From Minisyncoccota bacterium (GTDB lineage Bacteria > Patescibacteriota > Minisyncoccia > Phycocordibacterales > UBA1006), in assembly GCA_937970115.1 (NCBI GenBank), contig CALBVO010000081.1, positions 1-26,054 on the forward strand: 26,054 nucleotides of DNA. Reading direction: 5' to 3'. Both the position numbers and the translations under genes were made by a program. A model generated the notes under the pieces. The model was not told the origin of the DNA, did not search any database, and worked only from the letters and a program-made list of their open reading frames with translations. Shown here piece after piece: positions 6,300 through 13,743 of the stretch. The stretch's first letter is position 1; each line of letters begins with the position of its first letter.

Positions 6300-7717
6300 A
6301 TGAAACAAATCCAACAAAAGAAAACGAAAATAGTAGCCACCATCGGACCAGCATCTCGAGATAAAAAGGTCCTAACTAATATGATTAATGCAGGATTAAA
6401 TGTTGTGCGTATGAATTTCAGTCACGGAACACACGAGGATCACGCCGATACCATCAACATCGTCCGAGCCGCTCAAAAATCAGCAAAAAAACCTATTGCC
6501 ATATTACAAGACCTCTCGGGTCCAAAAATCCGCGTAGGAAAAATTGCAGAAGGAACGGTTTTGGAAAACGGTAACCTCTTTACCCTCACCACCGAAAAAT
6601 GTATCGGTAATAACAAACGCGCGTATGTTAATTACAAAAAACTTCCCAACGAAATTCACGTCGGAGCCGTAGTAAAAATCGATGATGGGAAAAAGGAATT
6701 GGTCGTAGATACTATTTCAGGAAACGATATTCATTGCACGGTGATTGTTGGTGGCCCACTGTCATCAAACAAGGGTGTAAACCTACCTGACACCGAACTA
6801 TCTATTTCATCTTTAACCGCCAAGGATAAAAAAGACGTAGTATTCGGTATCGAACATGATGTTGATTTTATTGCATTATCATTTGTCCAAACAGCCAAAG
6901 ACATCAAGGATTTGAAAAAATCCTCGACAAAGCCGGCAACCGGGCAAAAATTATAGCAAAAATCGAGACAACACCAGCAGTAAAAAACATCGACGAAATC
7001 CTCGATATTGCTGACGGTGCCATGGTCGCACGTGGAGACATGGCAGTTGAGGTAGGCGTAGAACGCGTTCCATTAATCCAAAAAATGATTATCACCAAGT
7101 GTAACGAATTGGGTAAACCCGTTATCACCGCCACACAAATGTTAGATTCCATGGAAAAATCCCCCGTTCCAACACGGGCCGAGGTTTCTGATGTCGCCAA
7201 TGCTATCCTGGATGGAACTGACGGAATTATGTTATCAGGTGAATCAGCTATCGGTAATTACCCTGTTGAATCTATTATTACTATGGCAACCATTGCCAAT
7301 AGAACCGAATCATCTAATAAAAATGTAGACCTGGATTATATTGATGATTCACGAGATATTGTTGATACGATCTCAGTTTCAACGGTCCGTATCGCAAACA
7401 ATATTCGAGCCCGATTGATTGTATGCCTAACCAAATCAGGAGGAACCGCAAACATGATCGGTCGATTTCGTCCTCATCATGGAATTATTGCGATTACACC
7501 AAATAAAAGAACTTTTAATCAATTACAATTGTTATATGGATGTAAACCTGTTTTGGATACTATGTCAGGTAGTATTGATAAAGTGTCAAAGGATATACAA
7601 AAACTGGTCAAAAAGAATGGTTGGGCCACCACGGGAGAGAAAATTGTGGTGACGGCGGGGACGCCATTTGGGAAGGTTGGGTCAACCAACACAATATTCG
7701 TTATCCAAGCCATATAA
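6300..7717 (+). CDS. pyk: Pyruvate kinase, interrupted by a -1 frameshift at an A6 run
   Basis: The first frame (6300-6956) covers the start of the TIM barrel (KTKIVATIGPASRD, NVVRMNFSHGTHEDH), the B domain entry (QDLSGPKIRVG) and HDVDFIALSFVQTAKDI. It then runs out of frame at TTG AAA AAA (6912-6920). Re-reading one A, or restoring a seventh A, continues ILDKAGNRAKIIAKIETTPAV, so the joined product is 472 aa, the normal family length. The catalytic KIE segment, MVARGDMAVEVG (metal-binding Asp), TATQMLDSM and a C-terminal allosteric-type domain then follow to TAA 7717. It converts phosphoenolpyruvate and ADP to pyruvate and ATP, the last step of glycolysis. An internal ATG at 7022 could not give an active enzyme alone. 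The gene is leaderless and ends before an R1 terminator. Confidence 0.9.
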
Positions 7718-7752
7718 CCATTTCCAAATTAACGAATATTTTTGTCGCCTAC

Positions 7753-7799
7753 AAAAAAAGAACGCTCGTCGTATTGAGATACGCCTCGCTTTCTTTTTT
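7753..7799. terminator. pyk terminator, repeat family R1 (copy 3, reversed)
   Basis: A-rich left arm and T-rich right arm (AAAAAAAGAA... / ...TTTCTTTTTT) with an inner stem CGTAT/ATACG and a TGAG loop. Read on the minus strand, the core aligns closely with the copy at 2533-2578. It follows the pyk stop by about 35 nt. Confidence 0.7.
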
Positions 7800-7859
7800 C
7801 TTGCCTCCTCAATCTTCGCCAATTTTAAAATAATTATTTTTTGAAATCTAGGAATTAGA

Positions 7860-7889
7860 AAAATAAAAAACGCACCTGCGTTTTTTATT
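7860..7889. terminator. Terminator of the second NUDIX gene
   Basis: Arms AAAATAAAAAACGCA and TGCGTTTTTTATTTT pair over about 14-15 bp with almost no spacer. It directly abuts the minus-strand stop at 7890-7892. Confidence 0.75.
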
Positions 7890-8348
7890 TTAAATAATTC
7901 CATCCCTATGTAAATCATCTAGTACCTCCCTATACGAAAAAGCAATTTCTAAATCTATGGTTTCTGCATAAGAAAAATATTTTGCATTTTCTGATTCAAA
8001 ATCAATTTTCAAATCTCCACTAGCATTACCTAAATGAACTAATGAAAAATATCTTTTTCCATTTAAAATTCCATCATAAAATTTAAATTTACTTGTAACA
8101 ACAAAATCTAGATTTGTCTCCTCTTTAACCTCTCGTATAACACAAAACTCAAGAGATTCGTCACTCTCTTCAATCCCACCAGCAGGAAAAGTCCATTTAC
8201 CAGGAGCATTTTTTGAGTTAAATGATCTTTGTAATAATAGTATTTTTTTATCTTGCAAGATAACTGCCGAGCCTGCGATTTTACCAATTTGAATTGGTTG
8301 TTGGTTGTTGGTTGTTGGTTGTTGGTTGTTGGTTGTTGGTTGTTTCAT
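7890..8348 (-). CDS. NUDIX hydrolase with a heptanucleotide repeat tract after the start codon
   Basis: The 152-aa protein has an intact Nudix box at about residues 58-80 (Gly, five residues, Glu64, seven residues, then REVKEETNL), within a normal NUDIX fold (GSAVILQDKKILLLQR, WTFPAGGIEE). It probably hydrolyses a nucleoside-diphosphate derivative, perhaps a damaged nucleotide; the substrate is not determined. Residues 3-18 (repeating PTTNNQQ) are encoded by seven copies of a 7-bp unit at 8294-8342. Seven is not a multiple of three, so gain or loss of one unit would shift the NUDIX body out of frame with ATG 8348. No other ATG lies between the repeats and the body. TATAAT at 8355-8360 (minus strand) ends 6 nt before the ATG: a leaderless start. 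Confidence 0.88.
   Translation of the reverse strand: MKQPTTNNQQPTTNNQQPIQIGKIAGSAVILQDKKILLLQRSFNSKNAPGKWTFPAGGIEESDESLEFCVIREVKEETNLDFVVTSKFKFYDGILNGKRYFSLVHLGNASGDLKIDFESENAKYFSYAETIDLEIAFSYREVLDDLHRDGII
8294..8342. repeat. Seven perfect tandem copies of the heptamer TTGGTTG
   Basis: Seven 7-bp units without a mismatch lie inside the first 18 codons of the NUDIX gene (CAACCAA on the coding strand). Such tracts are prone to slipped-strand copy-number change. Confidence 0.95.
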
Positions 8349-8354
8349 AAAATA

Positions 8355-8360
8355 ATTATA
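8355..8360 (-). promoter_or_regulatory. -10 box of the second NUDIX gene, leaderless start
   Basis: TATAAT on the minus strand is separated from ATG 8348 by exactly 6 nt. It overlaps the region right after the alkD-like stop (8363), so the two genes are transcribed separately despite the 14-nt gap. Confidence 0.6.
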
Positions 8361-8362
8361 AT

Positions 8363-9067
8363 TTAAATATCTCCATACAGGAACCTCTTTCTCTTACTCT
8401 CTTTCATTCGTTCAATGGCGTAACGTAATGTCGTTCGCGGTAATCGATCGTACTGTCGTTTTAGAAAATCCTCGACACGTTCGGGTTGTTTTTTCCATGA
8501 CTCGCGTAACATCCATCCGACGGCCTTGTGCATCAGATCATGATCATCATCCAATAATTTCTCTGCCAGATACAATGCCTCGTCGATACCCTGTTTGCGA
8601 ATCATTATCCATGTAGACACCATTGCGATACGTCGTTCCCACGTGTTTTTTGAGACAACTAATTTATCCAGGATTTTCCGCTGGTCTGGATTATCCAAAA
8701 TATAATTCCCCAACACATAATGCGCCGATACGTCCACCAAATCCCAATTATTAATATATTTAGTATTTTTTAAATAGAATGTGGTGATTGTTTTTCGCTC
8801 ATCATTACCTGTCTGTTTACTGCGTTCTGCCAATAACACCAATGCACACAAACGGTCCTCGTGAACATCCGAACTGATGATGTCTTGTAATTCGTTATAA
8901 CTGATGTCATGGAATTGTTTTGCAACCTTGCGAATATCAGGCATAGATACACCTATAAAGGTATCAAAATTTGAATACTCACCCTCGCCTGTTTTGAAAA
9001 AATATTCGTTCTTTTCTTTACGTTCCTTGCTGGCGTATTTTCGTAATTCTTTTTGGAGCTTATGCAT
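8363..9067 (-). CDS. AlkD-like DNA alkylation repair glycosylase
   Basis: The 234-aa protein is all-helical in appearance, as expected of the HEAT-like ALK repeat fold. It matches the AlkD active site closely: NNWDLVD places Trp108 and Asp112, WERRIAMVSTW gives an Arg at about 145-146, and KAVGWMLRE gives Trp185. These correspond to Trp109, Asp113, Arg148 and Trp187 of Bacillus cereus AlkD. The family excises cationic alkylated bases such as 3- and 7-alkylpurines without base flipping. ATG 9067 is preceded by TATAAT at 9074-9079 with 6 nt between (leaderless). Confidence 0.93.
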   Translation of the reverse strand: MHKLQKELRKYASKERKEKNEYFFKTGEGEYSNFDTFIGVSMPDIRKVAKQFHDISYNELQDIISSDVHEDRLCALVLLAERSKQTGNDERKTITTFYLKNTKYINNWDLVDVSAHYVLGNYILDNPDQRKILDKLVVSKNTWERRIAMVSTWIMIRKQGIDEALYLAEKLLDDDHDLMHKAVGWMLRESWKKQPERVEDFLKRQYDRLPRTTLRYAIERMKESKRKRFLYGDI

Positions 9068-9073
9068 GATGTA

Positions 9074-9079
9074 ATTATA
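9074..9079 (-). promoter_or_regulatory. -10 box of the alkD-like gene, leaderless start
   Basis: TATAAT on the minus strand ends 6 nt before ATG 9067. It lies just downstream of the 9082-9111 terminator, which insulates it from the preceding gene. Confidence 0.6.
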
Positions 9080-9081
9080 AC

Positions 9082-9111
9082 AAAATAAAAACGCAATTGC
9101 GTTTTTATTTT
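9082..9111. terminator. Terminator of the 153-aa unknown gene
   Basis: A perfect 30-nt palindrome (AAAATAAAAACGCA AT TGCGTTTTTATTTT) overlaps the stop of the upstream minus-strand gene (9110-9112). Confidence 0.75.
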
Positions 9112-9571
9112 AAATTTCAGATTTTGTAGAAATTTCATAACGATCTGTTAATTGTTTAATGTATTCTTCAAACTTATCATCAAGCCATTTGTCTTTTTCT
9201 CCTGGAATTAATTTATAACTAATTTTAGATAAGGCATTGTTTGGAATAGATATATCTAATCTTTGTAAAATATCAGTTTTAACATCTGTGTTAAGAAATT
9301 TCCAGTCAGATATTTTTTCCAATCCTGTAATACTTTTAACGTTACGTATTTCATTTAAAATTTTATTTGATGGAGCAAATTCCAAAAGTGCTTCTTTTTT
9401 ACCCTGCGATACCTCGGCAAGATTAAGGTTTTCAATTATATCTTTTCTTTGCTCCAGCATACTACCACCATCATTACGTAATTTCTCTTCAGATAAGGTT
9501 GAAAATATATCTTTTTCATTTAGATTAATATGCTCACCGACAATTCTGTCTTTTTTTTCTAAATTTTCCAT
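9110..9571 (-). CDS. Hypothetical protein (153 aa)
   Basis: I do not recognise this protein. It is hydrophilic and acidic to neutral, rich in Lys, Glu, Asn and Ile, with predicted helices (IENLNLAEVSQGKKEALLEF, WLDDKFEEYIKQL). It has no signal peptide, membrane segment or metal motif. It has its own TATAAT (9578-9583, minus strand) 6 nt before ATG 9571 and its own terminator at 9082-9111, so it is probably an expressed monocistronic gene. The upstream neighbour is an R2 repeat element. Confidence 0.7.
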   Translation of the reverse strand: MENLEKKDRIVGEHINLNEKDIFSTLSEEKLRNDGGSMLEQRKDIIENLNLAEVSQGKKEALLEFAPSNKILNEIRNVKSITGLEKISDWKFLNTDVKTDILQRLDISIPNNALSKISYKLIPGEKDKWLDDKFEEYIKQLTDRYEISTKSEI

Positions 9572-9577
9572 AAAAAC

Positions 9578-9583
9578 ATTATA
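9578..9583 (-). promoter_or_regulatory. -10 box of the 153-aa gene, leaderless start
   Basis: TATAAT on the minus strand, six nt from ATG 9571. No SD is possible in such a transcript. Confidence 0.6.
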
Positions 9584-9594
9584 TCACCCTCACA

Positions 9595-9711
9595 AGCAAA
9601 AAATAGAACACATAGCTAGGCGCTGAGGCGCGAGCATGTGAGGCGTCCAAACGGACGATGATCATGCGAGCGCCAAAAGCAACAACGCTAGGCGTCTATT
9701 CTTTGCTTTTG
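9595..9711. repeat. Structured intergenic repeat of family R2 (copy A), likely 3' end of the methyltransferase transcript
   Basis: Outer arms AGCAAAAAATAGA (9595-9607) and TCTATTCTTTGCT (9695-9707) pair with one mismatch. Inside are GGCGC...GCGCC and CATG...CATG pairs and a GTCC-AAAC-GGAC hairpin. The core (GAGGCGCGAG, GAGGCGTCC, GGACGATGA, GCGAGCGCC in order) recurs at 13744-13864. The right arm contains the TAG stop of the methyltransferase gene. Confidence 0.7.
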
Positions 9712-10385
9712 AGATACACATTCCAATAATTTCGCTTATACGATTGTTTCCCAAATGTCTGATAACCGGTCTTTCTCTCCATCCGCACGACCTCCAGATG
9801 TTGGTTATACATCTCCTTAAAATCTGGACCACTGAAAATCCGTTCGGTCACACCTAGCTGTGGATGTTTGTAGGTATCGTAATCTGGACCTGGGAATTCT
9901 TTGATCATTTTTTGGGCGTTTTTATCACCCTCGCGTGCTAATGTTCGCACGTACATATATCCGCCTGGTTTCAATACACGTCCACATTCTTTTAAATAAA
10001 TCCCGCGTTCAAATTCATTCAACGCATTTGATGCTGTAACATCCAAAATAATATCGATCGAATTATCATCCAAGGGAAATGGTTTTCCAATATTACGTTC
10101 TGTAAATGTTACCAGTTCATGCCCGTGAATATTATTTGCCTTTTCAATAGCATCAGACGAGAAATCATACCCATGAACGGTCGCATCATAATTATCAGCC
10201 ATATAGAAACTGTTACGCCCTACACCACAACCCAGATCCAAAACCGTAATATCTGAATACAAATCAATATGTTTATTGTTTTTGATCCATTTAATAAACC
10301 GCAAAAAATCCTTTTGAGGTTTATGTGATTGGGTTATCAGTTTCGATTTTTGATATTCTTGATCCCATGATTGCTGATTATTCAT
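9696..10385 (-). CDS. Class I SAM-dependent methyltransferase
   Basis: The 229-aa protein carries the SAM-binding motif I VLDLGCGVGRNS at about residues 46-57, an acidic residue after the second strand (VHGYDFSSDAI), and the motif IV-like DIILDVTASNALNEF. A later GRVLKPGGYMYVRTL segment is typical of the Methyltransf_11/25 fold. The substrate is unknown. I start at ATG 10385; a TTG two codons upstream is possible, but TAGACT at 10392-10397 ends exactly 6 nt before the ATG, fitting a leaderless start. It is divergent from the ABC exporter. Its last codons form part of an R2 repeat arm, so the repeat may have reshaped the C-terminus. Confidence 0.87.
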   Translation of the reverse strand: MNNQQSWDQEYQKSKLITQSHKPQKDFLRFIKWIKNNKHIDLYSDITVLDLGCGVGRNSFYMADNYDATVHGYDFSSDAIEKANNIHGHELVTFTERNIGKPFPLDDNSIDIILDVTASNALNEFERGIYLKECGRVLKPGGYMYVRTLAREGDKNAQKMIKEFPGPDYDTYKHPQLGVTERIFSGPDFKEMYNQHLEVVRMERKTGYQTFGKQSYKRNYWNVYLKSKE

Positions 10386-10391
10386 ACCCAA

Positions 10392-10419
10392 AGTCTAGTG
10401 TATTCAGAGCAACTTGCAA
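10392..10419 (-). promoter_or_regulatory. Promoter of the methyltransferase gene
   Basis: TTGCAA (10414-10419), 16-nt spacer, TAGACT (10392-10397), then 6 nt to ATG 10385. Confidence 0.6.
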
Positions 10420-10447
10420 GAAAAATAGATAATTTTAATAACTAGGC

Positions 10448-10453
10448 TATACT
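10448..10453 (+). promoter_or_regulatory. -10 box of the ABC exporter gene, leaderless start
   Basis: TATACT ends 6 nt before ATG 10460. It faces the divergent methyltransferase promoter. Confidence 0.6.
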
Positions 10454-10459
10454 CACATT

Positions 10460-12193
10460 ATGAATACATTTATTACCTATATAAAAAAATATAAAACAAC
10501 CCTTGGATTAGGACTATTTTTCGCGGCTATTAATCAAATATTTTCGCTGCTCAACCCACAGGTCTTTCGGTTGGTGATTGATAATTATGCATCACAATAC
10601 GAGACATTCACTAATAATGAATTTATTACTGGGGTTGGAATGTTGCTGTTGTTGTATATTGGCGTTGCCTTAATATCACGTACCGGAAAGGCATTTCAGG
10701 ATTATTATATGAACGTTGTTTCAGAACGTGTTGGAACAAAAATGTACAATGACTCTATTGGGTATATTTTTAAACTTCCCTTTGCGGTTTTCGAGGACGA
10801 GCAATCAGGAAGTATTCTACAAAAACTACAAAAGGCACGCGACCACGGTAAAAAATTGATCAACGATATGGTTAATATTGGTTTCTTTTCGGTTATCGGG
10901 ATGATATTTGTTATTATCTACGCCTATACGGTGCATTGGTGGATTGGATTGGTATTTACCCTATCGATACCTATTGTTGGAACGATTATTTATTTTACAG
11001 GTAAATCAATCAAAGAGGCACAGAAAAATATCGTCTCTCGCAGCGCAGCCCTAGCCGCATCAACGACCGAAACATTACAAAATGTTGGATTGGTAAAATC
11101 TCTGGGATTAGAAGACCAGGAAGTCGACCGCCTGAATACCGTCCACGAAGAAATTCTAGCGTTAGAATTAAAAAAGGTAATTATTTTACGAAAACTCAGT
11201 TTCATCCAAGGAACCCTTGTAAATACCATCAGTACATTAATCGTATTTGTTTCAATGGTTCTGATTTTTAAAAACGCGATTTCACTCGGAGAATTTCTGA
11301 CCTTGTGGTTTTATGGATTTTTTGTTTTTGGGCCATTAGGTCAATTTGCTGAACTGGTTCGAAGTTACCAGGAAACAAAGGCCAGTGTAGATGAACTGGA
11401 AATAATTCTAGATCAAAAGGTATATGTACCAGAAATATCCAAGACTGATTCAATTAAACATATACAATCCATTTCATTTAATGATGTTTCGTTCAGCTAT
11501 AAAAATTCATCAGAATCGTTATTAAACATTTCTCTATCTATTAACCCTGGTCAGACAATTGCCCTGGCAGGACCTAGTGGTTCTGGTAAATCCACCTTTT
11601 TAAAATTACTTCTGGGTCTCTATCAAACAAATACAGGAGAAATTACCTATAACAAAATATCATCAGATAATATTAATTTAAATAGTATTCGTAATCGTGT
11701 CGGGTATGTTCCCCAGGAAAGCCAGGTATTTGCAGGAACCGTCCGAGAAAACCTGTTATTCGTACAACCAGATGCATCTGACGAGGATTGTATTACCGCG
11801 CTGAAACAGGCACAGGCATTCTCAATTATCGAACGTACCGAAAATGGGCTCGATACAATATTAGGAGAAAACGGTATTAAACTATCCGGCGGCGAACGCC
11901 AACGTATCGCCATTGCACGTTCCTTACTGCGGAAACCTGATGTATTAATATTTGACGAGGCGACGTCCAGTCTGGACTCAATGACAGAACGAGAAATCAC
12001 AGATACGATCAAAACAATCAAACAACATCAACCCAATCTTATGATGATTATTGTGGCACATCGATTATCAACCATCGAACATGCTGATACCATTTATGTA
12101 TTGCGTAAAGGCTCAATCGTGGAATCAGGTAATCACACACAACTATTGCAAAACAAGGATTTATATTATTCTCTTTGGAATCAACAACAATAA
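10460..12193 (+). CDS. ABC transporter, fused permease and ATPase (MsbA/multidrug exporter type half-transporter)
   Basis: The 577-aa protein has an N-terminal six-helix exporter membrane domain (about residues 10-300). Its ATPase domain shows Walker A GPSGSGKST (371-379), the Q-loop near YVPQESQVF, signature LSGGERQ (475-481), Walker B VLIFDE (495-500), the D-loop SSLDS and the switch His534 (VAHRLST). Such half-transporters dimerise in the inner membrane and export lipids, peptides or drugs; the cargo cannot be inferred. No partner exporter gene is adjacent, so a homodimer is likely. A perfect 22-bp terminator follows the stop. Confidence 0.93.
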   Translation: MNTFITYIKKYKTTLGLGLFFAAINQIFSLLNPQVFRLVIDNYASQYETFTNNEFITGVGMLLLLYIGVALISRTGKAFQDYYMNVVSERVGTKMYNDSIGYIFKLPFAVFEDEQSGSILQKLQKARDHGKKLINDMVNIGFFSVIGMIFVIIYAYTVHWWIGLVFTLSIPIVGTIIYFTGKSIKEAQKNIVSRSAALAASTTETLQNVGLVKSLGLEDQEVDRLNTVHEEILALELKKVIILRKLSFIQGTLVNTISTLIVFVSMVLIFKNAISLGEFLTLWFYGFFVFGPLGQFAELVRSYQETKASVDELEIILDQKVYVPEISKTDSIKHIQSISFNDVSFSYKNSSESLLNISLSINPGQTIALAGPSGSGKSTFLKLLLGLYQTNTGEITYNKISSDNINLNSIRNRVGYVPQESQVFAGTVRENLLFVQPDASDEDCITALKQAQAFSIIERTENGLDTILGENGIKLSGGERQRIAIARSLLRKPDVLIFDEATSSLDSMTEREITDTIKTIKQHQPNLMMIIVAHRLSTIEHADTIYVLRKGSIVESGNHTQLLQNKDLYYSLWNQQQ

Positions 12194-12219
12194 AGAGATC
12201 TTATTTTCATATTTCTGAA

Positions 12220-12266
12220 ATAATATAAAAGGACGAAACGCTTTGCGTTTCGTCCTTTTATATTAT
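12220..12266. terminator. Bidirectional terminator with a 22-bp perfect stem
   Basis: Two 22-nt arms (beginning ATAATATAAAAGG and ending CCTTTTATATTAT) are exact reverse complements around a TTT loop. It separates the ABC exporter from the convergent 43-aa gene, whose stop (12263-12265) lies in the right arm. Confidence 0.85.
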
Positions 12267-12394
12267 CGATTAATTTCTCGTAGTTCTTCCTTGATTTGAT
12301 CTAGTGACCGATCAATTTGTTCTAATTTTGATTCTAAAATACGGTTTGATTCTCTTAATGTTTCTAGTAATAATTCCACTTGATTATCATTCAT
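12263..12394 (-). CDS. Small coiled-coil hypothetical protein (43 aa)
   Basis: The frame from ATG 12394 to TAA 12263 encodes MNDNQVELLLETLRESN... ending LREINR. It has a clear heptad pattern of Leu and Ile across its whole length and many Glu, Arg and Lys, so it should form a short coiled coil. TATAAT at 12402-12407 (minus strand) ends 7 nt before the ATG, and a 22-bp terminator overlaps its stop. Promoter, regular composition and terminator support a real gene despite its size. I do not recognise a family; a small oligomeric adaptor is one guess. Confidence 0.65.
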   Translation of the reverse strand: MNDNQVELLLETLRESNRILESKLEQIDRSLDQIKEELREINR

Positions 12395-12401
12395 AGTATT
12401 T

Positions 12402-12407
12402 ATTATA
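12402..12407 (-). promoter_or_regulatory. -10 box of the 43-aa gene
   Basis: TATAAT on the minus strand, 7 nt before ATG 12394. It follows the terminator at 12412-12440 directly. Confidence 0.55.
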
Positions 12408-12411
12408 ACAA

Positions 12412-12440
12412 AAAAATACTCTTTATGAGTATTTTTTGTT
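12412..12440. terminator. Terminator of the NTF2-like gene
   Basis: Arms AAAAAATACTC and GAGTATTTTTT with a short TTTAT-type loop lie just after the minus-strand stop at 12445-12447. Confidence 0.75.
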
Positions 12441-12444
12441 AAAA

Positions 12445-12810
12445 CTATTCACTCATCGGGCTGTAGAAAAATTCTTCGTATGCAATTTTTCCATCTGCTA
12501 CTCTATAGACAGCAATTTCTGTCATTTCAGATCGCATACCTGAAGGTTTATGGGTAGTGTCCATGGTAAAGGTTACAGTGAACCAATCATCTGCAATTAA
12601 TGGTTGTGAGGCTGATGCTGAATGAACTTCAAAGTTCTCTTGCCACCATTCTCCTTTTTTCATAACTTCTGCCATCCCATCACATTTCATAAATTCTCCT
12701 TCTTGTTCAACACTCACAATATCTGGACTATACAGCTCGTGGTATGGCGCCTCCATTTCTCCTGCGTTAAATAATGTTACAAGTAGTTGTGCTACTTCAT
12801 TTGTTGTCAT
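12445..12810 (-). CDS. SnoaL/NTF2-like domain protein
   Basis: The 121-aa protein starting at ATG 12810 (MTTNEVAQLL) has the size and pattern of a single SnoaL-like cone-shaped alpha+beta barrel: an N-terminal helix with LLVTLFNAGEME, an early YSPDIVSVE strand, and the closing strands EIAVYRVADGKIAYEEFFY. Such domains act as small ligand pockets or isomerase folds; no catalytic residues are certain here. A TTG four codons upstream is a weaker start. A -10-like TATAAT at 12861-12866 (minus strand) gives a leader of about 44 nt that begins with an imperfect palindrome. It is divergent from the ECF sigma gene, so regulation by that sigma factor is possible but unproven. Confidence 0.75.
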   Translation of the reverse strand: MTTNEVAQLLVTLFNAGEMEAPYHELYSPDIVSVEQEGEFMKCDGMAEVMKKGEWWQENFEVHSASASQPLIADDWFTVTFTMDTTHKPSGMRSEMTEIAVYRVADGKIAYEEFFYSPMSE

Positions 12811-12838
12811 ATGCTTTTTCAAAAATTAATTTTAATAC

Positions 12839-12854
12839 GTTATGTATGTATAAC
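12839..12854. promoter_or_regulatory. Imperfect palindrome at the predicted transcription start of the NTF2-like gene
   Basis: GTTAT and ATAAC flank a 6-nt centre (12839-12854), just downstream of a minus-strand TATAAT (12861-12866). The position suits an operator. It resembles the dyad upstream of the BON-LysM gene only loosely. Confidence 0.3.
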
Positions 12855-12985
12855 ATATTAATTATATCAAAAATTTATTCTTATAAGCGAGTTTTGTATG
12901 CTAGACAAACTGGGATTATGTTCAAACTTTTATGTTGCTAAATATTAATATAAATTTTTAATTAAATAAATTTAAAACTAAACCA

Positions 12986-13609
12986 ATGGCACAACTTAAT
13001 CAAAAAACTGACGCAGAATTAGTTCAAGAATTTATGAATGGTAATGAAGTAGTATTTAATATACTTGCAAAAAAATATCAAAAACCTCTTCTTGGTATTG
13101 TGGCTTATAAGATAAGCACGTTATCATATCTTTCATATGATGTTGTTAATCAAATATCAGAAGATATTTCACAGGATACTTTTGTAAAAGCTTTTATTAC
13201 CTTGAGAAAGGGTAAATATAATAACGAAGGTTATTTCAAAGCATGGTTGTATCGAATAGCACATAATTTATGTATGGATTACCACCGTAAAGATAAGAGA
13301 ATGCAACTAATTAGCATATCAGATTCTTTATCTTCTCCTCGTGTAAATATGACTTATAATGATTTCTTGAAAGCCTTTGTTAATACGCAAGAGCATAAGA
13401 TAATTGATTTTGAAATTAGCCTACAACTTCGTGAGTTAGTACAAGATCTACCAGTTACGCAAAGAGATGTATTAGTTATGCGTATTTTCCAAGATATCGC
13501 TGAAAGGACAAACGTTTCAATAAATACAGCCCTAGGCAGAATGCGCTATGCATTAATAAATTTAAGAAAAAAGATTAATAGTAAGGATTTACAACTACAT
13601 ATCAGCTAA
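12986..13609 (+). CDS. ECF-type RNA polymerase sigma factor with a shortened region 4
   Basis: The 207-aa protein has a sigma region 2 (about residues 20-103) with ISQDTFVKAF and YFKAWLYRIAHNLCMDYHRK, and a linker. Region 4 (about 145-196) begins LPVTQRDVLVMRIFQD and ends SINTALGRMRYALINLRKK, the signature of the subfamily common in Bacteroidetes. Between MRIFQ and IAERTNVS about five residues are missing that other members have (DLTFK-like), which shortens the first helix of the promoter-recognition HTH. It would bind core RNA polymerase and direct it to a small regulon. No anti-sigma gene is adjacent. A 14-bp terminator follows. Confidence 0.88.
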   Translation: MAQLNQKTDAELVQEFMNGNEVVFNILAKKYQKPLLGIVAYKISTLSYLSYDVVNQISEDISQDTFVKAFITLRKGKYNNEGYFKAWLYRIAHNLCMDYHRKDKRMQLISISDSLSSPRVNMTYNDFLKAFVNTQEHKIIDFEISLQLRELVQDLPVTQRDVLVMRIFQDIAERTNVSINTALGRMRYALINLRKKINSKDLQLHIS

Positions 13610-13613
13610 TTAC

Positions 13614-13646
13614 AAAAAATCACCTTAATAGATAAGGTGATTTTTT
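13614..13646. terminator. Terminator of the ECF sigma gene
   Basis: A perfect 14-bp stem (AAAAAATCACCTTA / TAAGGTGATTTTTT) with a 5-nt loop begins 4 nt after the stop. Confidence 0.85.
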
Positions 13647-13718
13647 ACTAGCTGGTTAACTGGGATTCAAAATTTTTGCGTTTATTTGAAAAAATAAGAA
13701 ATTATAACAAACTAAAAT

Positions 13719-13743
13719 AAAAACTATCTTAATGGGAGTTTTT
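13719..13743 (-). terminator. Weak hairpin with T-tract downstream of rpoD
   Basis: AAAAACT and AGTTTTT pair over 7 bp; on the minus strand TTTTATTTTAG follows. It may terminate the rpoBC-dnaG-rpoD transcript beyond the R2 element. Confidence 0.4.

Noticed and set aside
8294..8342. CRISPR array at the repeated tract
   Set aside because: Units are 7 bp, contiguous and without spacers.
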